A DNA stretch of 14,704 nt from CAZTVN01 sp964617145 (GTDB taxonomy: Bacteria; Patescibacteriota; Gracilibacteria; UBA1369; JACRIC01). Numbering within the stretch: the stretch's first letter is position 1; every line of letters starts with the position of its first letter. The position numbers and the translations under genes are program-made. The DNA lies in NCBI GenBank assembly GCA_964617145.1, contig CAZTVN010000031.1, positions 1 through 14,704 on the forward strand. Direction: 5' to 3'. This document shows positions 1 to 8,283 of this stretch, piece by piece. The notes below the pieces were generated by a model. That model worked only from the letters and a program-made list of their open reading frames with translations. It did not search any database and had not been told where the DNA came from.

Positions 1-81
1 AAAAGCGACGAAGGCGTATCAGAAGAAGATACGTCGAGAAGCTTTGAACATTTTGTAGCCGAAATGGTAAAATTGCAGTAG
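1..81 (+). CDS. 3' end of an unidentified gene (partial)
   Basis: The first 81 bases read open in frame 1 and stop at TAG (79-81), giving a 26-residue acidic tail that ends FVAEMVKLQ. The start lies outside the window. The tail is rich in Glu, Asp and Ser followed by an amphipathic stretch, which is compatible with a real protein C-terminus but carries no recognisable motif. If real, the gene converges on recR, which ends at 243. A chance open frame of this length is quite possible, so support is weak. Confidence 0.3.
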   Translation, partial: KSDEGVSEEDTSRSFEHFVAEMVKLQ

Positions 82-161
82 ATGGTATGTTTTTCAGTAC
101 CTCCCCAATCGCGTTATCAGAAGAAATGAGCGGATGGACGGTCAATGCGGAGGCAGGACGA

Positions 162-202
162 AAGGGAAAGCCCCGCCCGCTTTTTATCCTTGTGAGCAGT
201 TA
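162..202 (-). repeat. Left copy of a two-part repeat downstream of recR
   Basis: Two blocks, 162-185 (24 bp, G/C-rich core CCCCGCCCGC) and 187-202 (16 bp, TCCTTGTGAGCAGTTA), are exact reverse complements of blocks at 14679-14702 and 14650-14665. Relative to the preceding gene (recR on minus here, dus on plus there) both copies have the same orientation and order. The blocks are separated by 1 nt here and by 13 nt in the other copy. AAAGC and GCTTT at 167-183 can pair around a seven-base C-rich loop, so a terminator role is possible, but the U-tract is short. The rest of the 82-242 gap shows nothing else. Confidence 0.7.
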
Positions 203-242
203 CTTATAAACAGGTTTTTTAAATCAGAATAATCACTCCCCC

Positions 243-860
243 TCAATACGGCTTCCTATGTGAAAGCGCATTCTTAAGCGTCAAACTATCAGCATATTGA
301 AGATCTCCTCCTGTCGGGATCCCGCAAGCAATACGAGTGACAATAAGTTGAAAAGGTTCCAGAAATTTTTGAATAAAAAGTGCGGTAGCGTCACCCGTAA
401 CGGTAGGATTAGTCGCAAGAATAACCTCTTGAACTTGAGGACATTGGCCGCTCAAACCATTTTCGATCCTTTTTTTAAGCTGAGAAATAGTAATGTCCTC
501 CGGCCCAACACCATCAAGAGGAGAAAGAACCCCATGAAGAACATGGTAAACACCACGGTATTCATGAGTATTTTCAAGAGCGATAGCATCCAAAGCTTCT
601 TCAACAACGCAAACCGTAGAGTGATCGCGTTTAAGATCAGAACAAATAACGCAGGGAGAGTTTTCAGTAATATTTGAACATCGCTCGCAGAGGATAATAT
701 TTTCCTTAAGTTTCAAAAGAGCGCCGCCCAAAGATGTATGCAGGGATCGATGCGAACGAAGAAGATAAAAGGCAAGTCTTTGAGCCGTTTTTGAACCAAT
801 GCCCGGAAGTCGTGTGAGTTCTTGAATGAGTTCTCGAACATGTCGAGGCAAGATATCCAT
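243..860 (-). CDS. recR: Recombination mediator protein RecR
   Basis: RecR helps RecO (and RecF) load RecA onto gapped single-stranded DNA during recombinational repair in the cytoplasm. The 205-residue protein matches the family's usual length of about 200. It begins with the expected helix-hairpin-helix (LPGIGSKTAQRLA, 18-30), followed by a four-cysteine zinc finger (C58, C61, C70, C73). A Toprim domain starts near residue 83 (VCVVEEALDAIALE), and the conserved ACGIPTGGDLQYAD block (178-191) is present. The ATG at 858-860 puts the first conserved residues at position 4, so the start is secure although no Shine-Dalgarno site precedes it. It lies 20 nt after folE and is probably the last gene of a pdxS-pdxT-folE-recR transcript. 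Confidence 0.96.
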   Translation of the reverse strand: MDILPRHVRELIQELTRLPGIGSKTAQRLAFYLLRSHRSLHTSLGGALLKLKENIILCERCSNITENSPCVICSDLKRDHSTVCVVEEALDAIALENTHEYRGVYHVLHGVLSPLDGVGPEDITISQLKKRIENGLSGQCPQVQEVILATNPTVTGDATALFIQKFLEPFQLIVTRIACGIPTGGDLQYADSLTLKNALSHRKPY

Positions 861-880
861 AAAAAGTATTTAAGGAGGTG

Positions 881-1444
881 CTACTTCCCAATAAGTTTAA
901 GAAATTCACTTCGCGTATTCATAGTATCTTTAAAAAGCCCAAGAAGTGAAGACGTTAAAACCATGCTATTTTGTTTCTCAACCCCACGGCACATCATGCA
1001 AAAATGTCGCGCTTCAAGCACGACCCCAACACCTTTAGGCGCCAAGAGCTCTTTCAGACTTTTCGCAATTTGGGAAGTAAGACGTTCCTGATTTTGAAGC
1101 CTGCGAGCGTATATTTCGACAAGTCGGGGAAGTTTGGAAATCCCAATAATTTTTTTGCTTGGAATATAGCCAATATGAGCTTGGCCAAAAAACGGAAGCA
1201 TATGATGTTCACACATGGAGTAAAATTCAATATTGCGAACCACGATCATCTCGTCATAATCCTCAAAATCAAATACGGTAAGAAGTTCTTTAGGATCTTT
1301 ACCATATCCAGAAAAAAGTTTTTTATACGATTGGATAACACGTTTGGGCGTATGTTTTAGTCCTTCTCGTTCCGGATTTTCTCCAATAAAACGAAGAATC
1401 TCATGAATCAGTTTTTTTGGATTCTTGTCAAAAGCTTCGGGCAT
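881..1444 (-). CDS. folE: GTP cyclohydrolase I (FolE, type IA)
   Basis: This enzyme converts GTP to 7,8-dihydroneopterin triphosphate, the first step toward folate and related pterins. From the chosen ATG (1442-1444) it is 187 residues and begins MPEAFDKNPKKLIHE, close to the usual N-terminus before the IGENPEREGLKHTPKRV signature. The zinc ligands are visible: Cys and His in MCEHHMLPFFG and the Cys of HFCMMCRGV. The substrate-site GISKLPRLVE block is also present. An in-frame ATG at 1517-1519 would add 25 residues rich in Phe and Leu and overlap pdxT by 35 nt. I prefer the shorter form because of family alignment, but neither start has a ribosome binding site. The gene lies between pdxT and recR on the same strand. 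Confidence 0.93.
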   Translation of the reverse strand: MPEAFDKNPKKLIHEILRFIGENPEREGLKHTPKRVIQSYKKLFSGYGKDPKELLTVFDFEDYDEMIVVRNIEFYSMCEHHMLPFFGQAHIGYIPSKKIIGISKLPRLVEIYARRLQNQERLTSQIAKSLKELLAPKGVGVVLEARHFCMMCRGVEKQNSMVLTSSLLGLFKDTMNTRSEFLKLIGK

Positions 1445-1484
1445 AAATTGACATAGAAAGAAAATAAAACGCTTAAGAAAATTA

Positions 1485-2066
1485 TCACGCCGATCGAACC
1501 ATTTCAATAAAATACTCATGGATAGAGCTGTCAGAAGTCAATTCAGGGTGAAAAGTGGATGCGAGAAAATTTTTTTCACGACAAAGCACGATATCGCCAT
1601 TCTTTTCAGGATATCGGGCTAAAATTTTTACCTTTTTCCCAACACGAGTAATTTTTGGCGCCCGTATAAAAACCCCAGCAATAGGACGATCACTTATATC
1701 TGGAGCTTGAAGTGTCGCTTCAAAACTATCAAGCTGTCTTCCATAAGCATTTCTCTCAACATCGATATCCATAAGTCGAAGTATTTGAGGTTCGCGATTT
1801 CCAGCTTTTTTTGAAAGCAAAATAGCTCCGGCGCAGGTCCCATAAATTGGAAAGGCATTTTTAGCTCGCTCACAAAGAGCGGTATCCAGAGAAAAACGCT
1901 TGAGAAGTTTCGAGATGGTCGTGCTTTCACCTCCAGGGATAATAAGCCCATCAATAGCAAAAATATCATCTCGAGTGCAAACTTCTTTCGCTTTCACACC
2001 GCATTTTTCAAGAGTGCGTATATGTTCAATAACATCGCCTTGCAAAGCAAGAACTCCAATAACCAT
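1485..2066 (-). CDS. pdxT: Pyridoxal 5'-phosphate synthase glutaminase subunit PdxT
   Basis: PdxT is the glutamine amidotransferase that releases ammonia from glutamine and channels it to PdxS in DXP-independent vitamin B6 synthesis. The protein has the class I amidotransferase triad: nucleophile Cys in YGTCAGAI, and His and Glu in TFHPEL. The oxyanion-loop motif PGGESTT and the family N-terminus VIGVLALQGDVIEHI are also present. From the ATG at 2064-2066 it is 193 residues, near the usual 190-200. An upstream in-frame ATG (2091-2093) overlaps the pdxS stop and would add nine residues; AAAGGGG directly abuts that codon, too close for a normal ribosome binding site, whereas AAAAAGAG precedes the chosen start. 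Coupling to pdxS fits their joint complex. Confidence 0.95.
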   Translation of the reverse strand: MVIGVLALQGDVIEHIRTLEKCGVKAKEVCTRDDIFAIDGLIIPGGESTTISKLLKRFSLDTALCERAKNAFPIYGTCAGAILLSKKAGNREPQILRLMDIDVERNAYGRQLDSFEATLQAPDISDRPIAGVFIRAPKITRVGKKVKILARYPEKNGDIVLCREKNFLASTFHPELTSDSSIHEYFIEMVRSA

Positions 2067-2086
2067 GCTCTTTTTAAAATGAGATC

Positions 2087-2968
2087 TTACCATCCCCTTT
2101 CAGCATAGAGATCAGAAAGTTTATCAATCGGAAGACTCATCATGGGTTGTCCGAGATTTTCAGAAACTTTCGCAAGAATTTTAGGATCCTTATAATTCAT
2201 CGTGGCATCAACAATAGCTCGTGCATAAGCCAAAGGATTGGAAGATTTGAAAATTCCCGATCCAACAAAAACTCCATCACAACCAAGCTGCATCATAAGA
2301 GCGCTATCAGAAGGAGTAGCGATCCCTCCAGCAGCGAAATTGACAACCGGCAGCCTCCCAAGACTTCGTACATCGAAAACAAGCTCTTGAGGTATTCGTT
2401 CCGTCTCAGCATATCGCTTGAGAGAAGATTCACTCATATCTTTCAAAGCTTCAATTTCTTTCGCAATCGATCGAAAGTGTCGAACCGCTTCAATAATATT
2501 TCCAGTACCTGCTTCACCTTTTGTGCGAATCATAGCCGCACCTTCATGAATACGCCGTAAAGCTTCTCCAAGATTTCGAGCGCCACACACAAAAGGCACT
2601 TTAAATTCAGATTTATTCACATGATGAAATGGATCAGCTGGCGTCAAAACCTCACTTTCATCAATATAATCAACACCGAGCGATTCCAATATTTGGGCCT
2701 CAACAAAATGCCCGATGCGAATTTTGGCCATGACAGGAATAGAAACCGATGCCATGATTTCACGGATAAGTTTGGGATCAGACATTCGCGCCACCCCGCC
2801 TTGAGCCCTGATGTCCGATGGCACCCGCTCCAAAGCCATAACCGCACAAGCGCCTGCTTCTTCAGCGATTTTCGCATGCTCTTTATTGACGACATCCATA
2901 ATAACGCCGCCTTTAAGCATTTGCGCAAGACCTTTCTTAAGTCCATAGGTATTTTTTTGAGTTTTCAT
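2087..2968 (-). CDS. pdxS: Pyridoxal 5'-phosphate synthase lyase subunit PdxS
   Basis: PdxS condenses ribose 5-phosphate, glyceraldehyde 3-phosphate and ammonia into pyridoxal 5'-phosphate. It forms a dodecamer decorated by PdxT. The 293-residue length matches the family. The (beta/alpha)8 barrel shows the conserved VIMDVVNKEHAKIAEEAGA block with D25. It also shows catalytic K82 in MAKIRIGHF and K150 in IRTKGEAGTGN, plus the phosphate-binding region around VNFAAGGIATP. The ATG at 2966-2968 gives the standard N-terminus. No Shine-Dalgarno site is present. A TATAAT box 36 nt upstream makes this the likely first gene of the pdxS-pdxT-folE-recR operon. The organism can therefore make vitamin B6 without the PdxA/PdxJ route. 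Confidence 0.97.
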   Translation of the reverse strand: MKTQKNTYGLKKGLAQMLKGGVIMDVVNKEHAKIAEEAGACAVMALERVPSDIRAQGGVARMSDPKLIREIMASVSIPVMAKIRIGHFVEAQILESLGVDYIDESEVLTPADPFHHVNKSEFKVPFVCGARNLGEALRRIHEGAAMIRTKGEAGTGNIIEAVRHFRSIAKEIEALKDMSESSLKRYAETERIPQELVFDVRSLGRLPVVNFAAGGIATPSDSALMMQLGCDGVFVGSGIFKSSNPLAYARAIVDATMNYKDPKILAKVSENLGQPMMSLPIDKLSDLYAERGW

Positions 2969-3003
2969 CAGAAAACAGCAAAGAGAGAACTATTTTCGCT
3001 GAG

Positions 3004-3033
3004 ATTATAGGAAAAAACAGAGAAAAAAGCTAA
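3004..3033 (-). promoter_or_regulatory. Predicted promoter of the pdxS-pdxT-folE-recR operon
   Basis: The minus strand carries a perfect TATAAT at 3009-3004. Eighteen bases upstream is TTAGCT (3033-3028), a weak -35 match. The start point would lie near 2997, giving a leader of about 28 nt before the pdxS ATG. The box lies in the 87-nt gap between the carB stop and pdxS. The spacer is T-rich and GAGAAA/TTTCTC arms occur in the same place, so a weak carB terminator may overlap it. Confidence 0.45.
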
Positions 3034-3055
3034 TTATTTCTCCCTCCAGCAAATT

Positions 3056-6000
3056 TTAAAAATACTCCTGCCAGCTTTTGATGTTTAAATCTTCGATGCG
3101 ATACTTTTGCATAGCTGATACGGTAAGTTTTGCCACTTGAAGATTTGTAATGAGTGGAACATTCAAATCAATAGCTCTTCGCCTCATAAGATAGCCTTGA
3201 GTGATTTCTTCGGATGAAAAACTTTTAGGAATATTGATAACAAAATCAATGTTACGTTCATTGAGAAAATCAAGAACGCTGGGGTGAAGCCGAGATTCAG
3301 GCTTATAAAGAAGCGTATTTTTAATACCATTTTCTTGAAAAATTTTTGAAGTGCCTTCGGTGGCAAATAAACGAAATCCCATTTGAGTAAGTTGTTTCGC
3401 TGAAGGAAGAAATTCAACCTTGTCTTCAAGTTTTCCAATCGTAACAAGAATATTTTTTTGAGGAAGTCGAAGACCTGATGAAATAAATGCCTTCAAAAAA
3501 GCTTCTTCAATATCATCTCCGAAACAAGCAACTTCTCCAGTTGAAGCCATTTCTACTCCAAGCACCGGATCGGCTCCTCTTAAACGCGAGAAAGAAAATT
3601 GAGGAGACTTCACCCCCACGTGATCAATATCGAGAGTGCGGTAATAATCTCGACGTTGCTTTTTAGGAATAACTTTGCCAAGCATGGCTTGAGTGGCAAT
3701 CTCAATAAAATTATACCCCGTCACTTTTGAAGAAAAAGGGAAAGAACGGCTCGCGCGAAGATTGCATTCGATAACTTTGATTTTATTATTTTTTGCAAGA
3801 AATTGGATATTGAAGGGACCTGTGATATGAAGATTTTTAGCAATCTCTTTGGTGATAGATCGTATTTGTTTGAGGGTTTCCAGATAAAGCTTTTGTGGAG
3901 GAAGAACGATAGTGGCATCCCCTGAATGAACACCGGCGTTTTCGATATGTTCAGCAATAGCCCAGATGACAAGTTCGCCTTTATGCGCCACGGCATCGAT
4001 CTCTATTTCCTTTGCGCCCGTTTCAAATTTGCTAATAACAACAGGAGCATCTAAAGAAATGCGGGCTGCCTTTTCAAGATAATTTCTCAAACTTTCTTCA
4101 TTAAGAGCAACATTCATAGCAGCTCCGGAAAGCACATAAGAGGGACGAACAAGTACAGGATATCCAACATGCCTTGCAAATTTATACGCATCATTGATTT
4201 TGGCGAAATCTTTCCAAACAGGCTGGTCAACGGACAGTGTGTCAAGCATCGCAGAAAATTTATGACGATCCTCAGCACGATCAATATCTTTCGGTGATGT
4301 CCCAATAATTTTTACCTTCGCGCGGTGAAGTTTAAGAGCCAAATTATTCGGAATTTGCCCACCCATAGAAATAATGACGCCATAAGGTTTTTCTTTTTCA
4401 TAAATATCAAGAACGCGCTCAACAGAAAGTTCATCAAAATACAATTTGTCACAAATATCGTAGTCCGTTGAAACCGTTTCAGGATTATAATTAATCATAA
4501 TGGTCTCGTATCCCTCTTTTGCGAGAGTCGAAATGGCATTCACGCAACATGAGTCAAATTCGACTGACGAACCGATGCAATAAGCGCCCGATCCAAGGAC
4601 GATAACTCGTTTCTTTTTATGAGAACGTGAAAAATCAATGTCGTCATGATCGCCATGATAGGTGAGGTAAAGGTAATTGGTGTTTGCCGGATATTCGGAA
4701 GCTAAAGTATCAATCTGCCGAACTCGAGGAACGATACCCTGTTTTTTGCGAAAAACGCGAATTTCATATTCACTCATCGAAACAATATCTCCAATTTGAT
4801 GATCCGAAAATCCCATTTTTTTTGATTCCAAAAGAAGTGCTGCGTCAAGTGGATGTTTTTTAAGTTTTTGCTGCATATCAACAATATTTTTCAATTTATC
4901 CAAAAACCACGTATCGATGCCAGAAAGTTCGGAAATTTTTTGCGTATCCATTCCTCGTTTTAAAGCCTCAGCAATGGCCAAAATGCGTTTAGGGGTAGGG
5001 ACTTGAATTTCATGATGAAGTCGATCAGTTTTAATATTAAGTGTTTCATTCGCCACAAAGCCATGAAGTCCAATTTGAAGCATGCGCAGACCCTTTTGCA
5101 TGACTTCCTCAAAACTTCGACCAAGAGCCATAATTTCACCAACGGATTTCATTTCACTGTTAATCTCTTCAGACACTTTACGAAATTTATTTAAGTCCCA
5201 TCGAGGAATTTTTAAAGCCAGATAATCCAAAGCGGGCTCAAAGCAGGCAGTGGTGGTTTTGGTGACAGCATTTTTAAGTTCCGGAAGTGAGTAAGAAAGA
5301 GCAAGTTTCGCTGCAATATAAGCCAAAGGATAGCCTGTAGCTTTTGAAGCCAAAGCAGAAGAACGCGAAAGTCTCGCATTCACCTCAATAACACGATAAT
5401 CTCGAGAGCAAGGATCGAGTGCAAACTGAACATTGCACTCTCCAACAATGCCAAGATGTCGAATGATTTGAATGGAAAGAGCGCGAAGCAAGTGATATTC
5501 TTCATTGTCCAACGTTTGCGAAGGAGCGACAACGATACTTTCTCCTGTATGAATGCCAAGTGGATCGAAATTTTCCATATTGCAGACCGTGATACAATTA
5601 TCATAAGCATCACGAACCACTTCGTATTCGATTTCTTTCCATCCTCGAAGATTTTCTTCAATAAGAACCTGAGGGCTATAGGCAAAGGCCGTATCGAGAA
5701 GTTTTTGCAATTCATATTCATTATTCGCAAATCCCGATCCCTTGCCTCCAAGAGCAAAAGCAGCACGAAGAATAATAGGATAACCGATTTTTTGAGCCGC
5801 TTTAAAGGCATTCGAAGCATTTTCACAGGCAATGCTTTTAGGTGTTTTAATTCCTTCACGAAACTCAGGATAAGCCCGAATTTTTGTAAGTTCCTGCTTA
5901 AAAAGCTCACGATCTTCAGTTTTTTCAATAGCAGAAACAGGTGTCCCAAGAACGTTAACCTGATATTTCTTCAGAATTTTTTGCTTAAAAAGCGAAACTC

Positions 6001-6307
6001 CGCAGTTCAAAGCGGTTTGGCCACCGAAACTCAAAAGAATTCCGTCCGGACGCTCCTTAATAATAACTTTTTCAACAAAATAGGGCTCAACAGGTAAAAA
6101 ATAGACCTTGTCGGCAAGGTCTTTACTCGTTTGGTTGGTGGCGATATTGGGATTGATAAGAACAATCTCAATTCCTTCCTCTTTGAGCGCCTTTATGGCC
6201 TGAGATCCAGAATAATCAAACTCTCCCGCTTCTCCAATTTTCAATGCCCCTGATCCTAAGATCAAAATTTTCTTGGGCTTATTTTTTTTAAAACTTCGCG
6301 ATTTCAT
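3056..6307 (-). CDS. carB: Carbamoyl-phosphate synthase large subunit
   Basis: CarB makes carbamoyl phosphate from bicarbonate, ammonia (delivered by CarA) and two ATP, feeding pyrimidine and arginine synthesis. From the ATG at 6305-6307 it is 1083 residues, close to the usual ~1070. Both synthetase halves are present: the first opens KILILGSGALKIGEAGEF, the second RVIVLGSGAYCIGSSVEF about 560 residues later. Each half has an ATP-grasp domain. The last ~130 residues form the MGS-like allosteric domain. The signatures INPNIATNQTS, YFLPVEPYFVEKV and CDKLYFDELSVERVLDIYE resemble the Bacteroidota/eukaryotic CAD type rather than the E. coli type. Upstream ATGs at 6398-6400 and 6329-6331 would add 31 or 8 residues of non-conserved sequence. 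A TATAAC box at 6346-6341 would give a ~27-nt leader to the chosen start. No carA is in the window. Confidence 0.95.
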   Translation of the reverse strand: MKSRSFKKNKPKKILILGSGALKIGEAGEFDYSGSQAIKALKEEGIEIVLINPNIATNQTSKDLADKVYFLPVEPYFVEKVIIKERPDGILLSFGGQTALNCGVSLFKQKILKKYQVNVLGTPVSAIEKTEDRELFKQELTKIRAYPEFREGIKTPKSIACENASNAFKAAQKIGYPIILRAAFALGGKGSGFANNEYELQKLLDTAFAYSPQVLIEENLRGWKEIEYEVVRDAYDNCITVCNMENFDPLGIHTGESIVVAPSQTLDNEEYHLLRALSIQIIRHLGIVGECNVQFALDPCSRDYRVIEVNARLSRSSALASKATGYPLAYIAAKLALSYSLPELKNAVTKTTTACFEPALDYLALKIPRWDLNKFRKVSEEINSEMKSVGEIMALGRSFEEVMQKGLRMLQIGLHGFVANETLNIKTDRLHHEIQVPTPKRILAIAEALKRGMDTQKISELSGIDTWFLDKLKNIVDMQQKLKKHPLDAALLLESKKMGFSDHQIGDIVSMSEYEIRVFRKKQGIVPRVRQIDTLASEYPANTNYLYLTYHGDHDDIDFSRSHKKKRVIVLGSGAYCIGSSVEFDSCCVNAISTLAKEGYETIMINYNPETVSTDYDICDKLYFDELSVERVLDIYEKEKPYGVIISMGGQIPNNLALKLHRAKVKIIGTSPKDIDRAEDRHKFSAMLDTLSVDQPVWKDFAKINDAYKFARHVGYPVLVRPSYVLSGAAMNVALNEESLRNYLEKAARISLDAPVVISKFETGAKEIEIDAVAHKGELVIWAIAEHIENAGVHSGDATIVLPPQKLYLETLKQIRSITKEIAKNLHITGPFNIQFLAKNNKIKVIECNLRASRSFPFSSKVTGYNFIEIATQAMLGKVIPKKQRRDYYRTLDIDHVGVKSPQFSFSRLRGADPVLGVEMASTGEVACFGDDIEEAFLKAFISSGLRLPQKNILVTIGKLEDKVEFLPSAKQLTQMGFRLFATEGTSKIFQENGIKNTLLYKPESRLHPSVLDFLNERNIDFVINIPKSFSSEEITQGYLMRRRAIDLNVPLITNLQVAKLTVSAMQKYRIEDLNIKSWQEYF

Positions 6308-6465
6308 GCGAAATTTTTGGGAAAAAACCATATCATGTATGTTATAGCGGAAATTTGATCGAACAACAAGTCGTACAAAAGTATATCCCAATCGCTTCAT
6401 GATATTGAATCAAAAGGGTCCTTAAGGGAAAGTCTCGAGAAAACGATGGCACTACAGGTACAAAT

Positions 6466-8007
6466 TTAAACCGTCCTCTGCCGATATTGAATGGCTTCAG
6501 CAAGATGTTTTTCTTGAACAGAAGGTATATTTTCAAGATCAGCGATGGTTCGAGCGACTTTCAGGATTCGAGTATAGGCACGATTGGAAAAATGAAAAGT
6601 ATTCATAGCATGACGCAAAAAAATTTGAGCTTTGCGTTCTAAAAAACAATGTTTTCTAAGAAGAGGAAGATTCATTTCACTATTTAAAGTAATCCCGAAA
6701 GAGCGAAATCGTTCCATTTGAATGTTTCGGGCTTTTCTTACTCGTTCACGAATAGCTTCGGATGGCTCTTCTTGTGTGTCTTCAGAAAGTTCTTCGGCTT
6801 TTGTACGCGGGATGGAAAGAAAAATATCCATACGATCAAGAAAAGGACCAGAAAGTCTCTTTTGATATTGAAAAATTTGACTCGATGTGCAACTACAAGT
6901 GCGATAAGGATCATGTAAATAGCCACAAGGACAAGGATTCATGGACGCAAGAAGCATAAAATGTGAGGGAAAATGAACACGAAAAGAAGCTCGACCGATA
7001 GAAATGAAATGATCTTCAAGGGGTTGTCGTAAAGCCTCAAGAACATGTAAAGGAAACTCCGGAAGTTCATCAAGAAAAAGGACGCCTTTGTGAGCAAGAG
7101 TGATTTCTCCAGGTCTTAGAAAACTCCCTCCGCCAATAATGGCAACTTGCGAAGTGGTATGATGAACGGATCGAAAAGGAGGTTCAAACTGCAATGGTTG
7201 ATCGGGTCGAACAAAACCCGAAAGAGAGTAAATTTTTGTGACTTCAATAGCTTCTTCAAGCTGGAGTTCTGGCAAAATAGTGGCAAAAGTCCGAGCAAGA
7301 AGAGTTTTTCCGGATCCAGGAGGTCCAGTCATAATCACGTTGTGAGCGCCGGTTGCAGCGATCTCAAGAGCTCTTTTCGCCTGACGCAAGCCTTTGACAT
7401 AAGCCATGTCCAAATCCAAAGAAGGACGATTGAGTCGCTCTTTACGAATAATCTGCTGATAATCAAGAAGTCGTTTATACGCAGGGATAGTATCTTGGCC
7501 ACGAATAAAGGAAACAAATTCTTTGAGTGAACGTATAGGAAAAATATCAATATGAGGAATAAGGCTCGCTTCAAGCGCGTTTTGAGCGGGGAGGAAGATT
7601 CGTTTAAAACCATTTTTTTGCGCAAAATCAGCAATCAAAAGCACTCCATTGACGCGGCGAAGATCACCGTTTAAGGCAAGTTCTCCAATGAAAAGGCTTT
7701 CATTCAGAAAATTACGTAAAGGAATCTGCTTTGAGGCTAAAAGAAGACCACAAGCGAGAGGAAAGTCAAAAGAAGGCCCCTGTTTTTTTATATCCGCCGG
7801 AGCCAAATTGATGGTTTTTTTGGTGCGAGGAAACTGAAATCCGCTATTTTTAATAGCGGAAATGATACGTTCTTTTGCTTCTTGAATGGCAGTATCCGCA
7901 AGACCAACGATCGTGAAGGTCGGCATACCTTGAAGAATATCAACTTCCACTTCAACTTTTATCCCTTGCAACCCTTGTAAAGAGCAAGAAAAAAGCGTAA
8001 CCGGCAT
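6466..8007 (-). CDS. comM: YifB/ComM-family Mg-chelatase-like AAA+ ATPase
   Basis: ComM is a hexameric branch-migration helicase that helps integrate DNA taken up by natural transformation; the broader YifB family is widespread and less well characterised. From the ATG at 8005-8007 it is 513 residues, typical of the family. The N-terminal ChlI-like domain contains FTIVGLADTAIQEAKERI and LAPADIKKQGPSFDFPLA. The AAA+ core follows: Walker A GPPGSGKT near residue 230, Walker B GVLFLDELPEF near 310. Next come the cysteine-rich NPCPCG...CSC block and the GPFLDRMD sensor region. The C-terminal Mg-chelatase helical domain ends the protein. A TTG four codons upstream is a less likely start. A promoter-bearing 38-bp repeat lies about 30 nt upstream. 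carB begins 158 nt after its stop and may be co-transcribed. Confidence 0.94.
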   Translation of the reverse strand: MPVTLFSCSLQGLQGIKVEVEVDILQGMPTFTIVGLADTAIQEAKERIISAIKNSGFQFPRTKKTINLAPADIKKQGPSFDFPLACGLLLASKQIPLRNFLNESLFIGELALNGDLRRVNGVLLIADFAQKNGFKRIFLPAQNALEASLIPHIDIFPIRSLKEFVSFIRGQDTIPAYKRLLDYQQIIRKERLNRPSLDLDMAYVKGLRQAKRALEIAATGAHNVIMTGPPGSGKTLLARTFATILPELQLEEAIEVTKIYSLSGFVRPDQPLQFEPPFRSVHHTTSQVAIIGGGSFLRPGEITLAHKGVLFLDELPEFPLHVLEALRQPLEDHFISIGRASFRVHFPSHFMLLASMNPCPCGYLHDPYRTCSCTSSQIFQYQKRLSGPFLDRMDIFLSIPRTKAEELSEDTQEEPSEAIRERVRKARNIQMERFRSFGITLNSEMNLPLLRKHCFLERKAQIFLRHAMNTFHFSNRAYTRILKVARTIADLENIPSVQEKHLAEAIQYRQRTV

Positions 8008-8038
8008 AGAAAATATCAAAATTTTTCACTCACATTAG

Positions 8039-8076
8039 CGAAGAATTATGAAATTTTTCTAAAAAATTTGTTAAAA
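8039..8076 (-). repeat. 38-bp exact repeat, copy 1, carrying the predicted comM promoter
   Basis: This 38-bp stretch is identical to 13277-13314. On the minus strand it contains TTAACA (8074-8069), an 18-bp spacer and CATAAT (8050-8045), each one mismatch from consensus. The spacer contains the arms AAATTTTT and AAAAATTT. The predicted start point near 8038 gives a leader of about 30 nt to the comM ATG at 8007. The sequence on both sides differs from the other copy. The remaining ~90 nt up to the tRNA show only a weak hairpin and no gene. Confidence 0.6.
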
Positions 8077-8165
8077 ATGACAAAAAACTCGGCCATTTAC
8101 CGCTTTTCTTCATATGACAAAGCGTCCAAAATGGGACGGTTACGTTACGATTCTCGCATGTAAAT

Positions 8166-8249
8166 TGGGCAGGGAGGGATTCGAACCCCCGAAGGCATTA
8201 CACCGACAGATTTACAGTCTGTTGCATTTGACCGCTCTGCAACCTGCCC
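8166..8249 (-). tRNA. tRNA-Tyr (anticodon GTA)
   Basis: The minus strand folds into a class II tRNA. It has a 7-bp acceptor stem (GGGCAGG with CCTGCCC), a D-arm region with GAGCGGTCAAATGC, and an anticodon arm ACAGA-CTGTAAA-TCTGT exposing GTA. A long variable arm follows (CGGTGTAATGCCTTCG), then a T arm with GGTTCGAATCC. The discriminator base is A (8166). CCA is not encoded and must be added enzymatically. The long variable arm is normal for bacterial tRNA-Tyr. TAGAAT at 8260-8255 could be a -10 box just before its 5' end, but no good -35 is visible; read-through from the ferritin gene 34 nt upstream is also possible. Confidence 0.97.
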
Positions 8250-8283
8250 GAAAAATTCTAGAAAAGCAGAAAACGGAACTATT

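Noticed and set aside
871..1091. Perfect plus-strand Shine-Dalgarno TAAGGAGGTG with open frames downstream
   Set aside because: The next in-range ATG is far away and the frame runs antisense through folE. The motif is more likely a chance match.
5456..6097. 213-codon open frame on the plus strand
   Set aside because: It lies inside the conserved first ATP-grasp half of carB on the other strand, is rich in Phe/Asn/Lys/Arg, and lacks any motif.
8080..8165. Terminator after tRNA-Tyr (GTCC/GGAC hairpin and CGG/CCG hairpin before TTTTTT on the minus strand)
   Set aside because: Both stems are only 3-5 bp and no single structure stands out, so no terminator is annotated.
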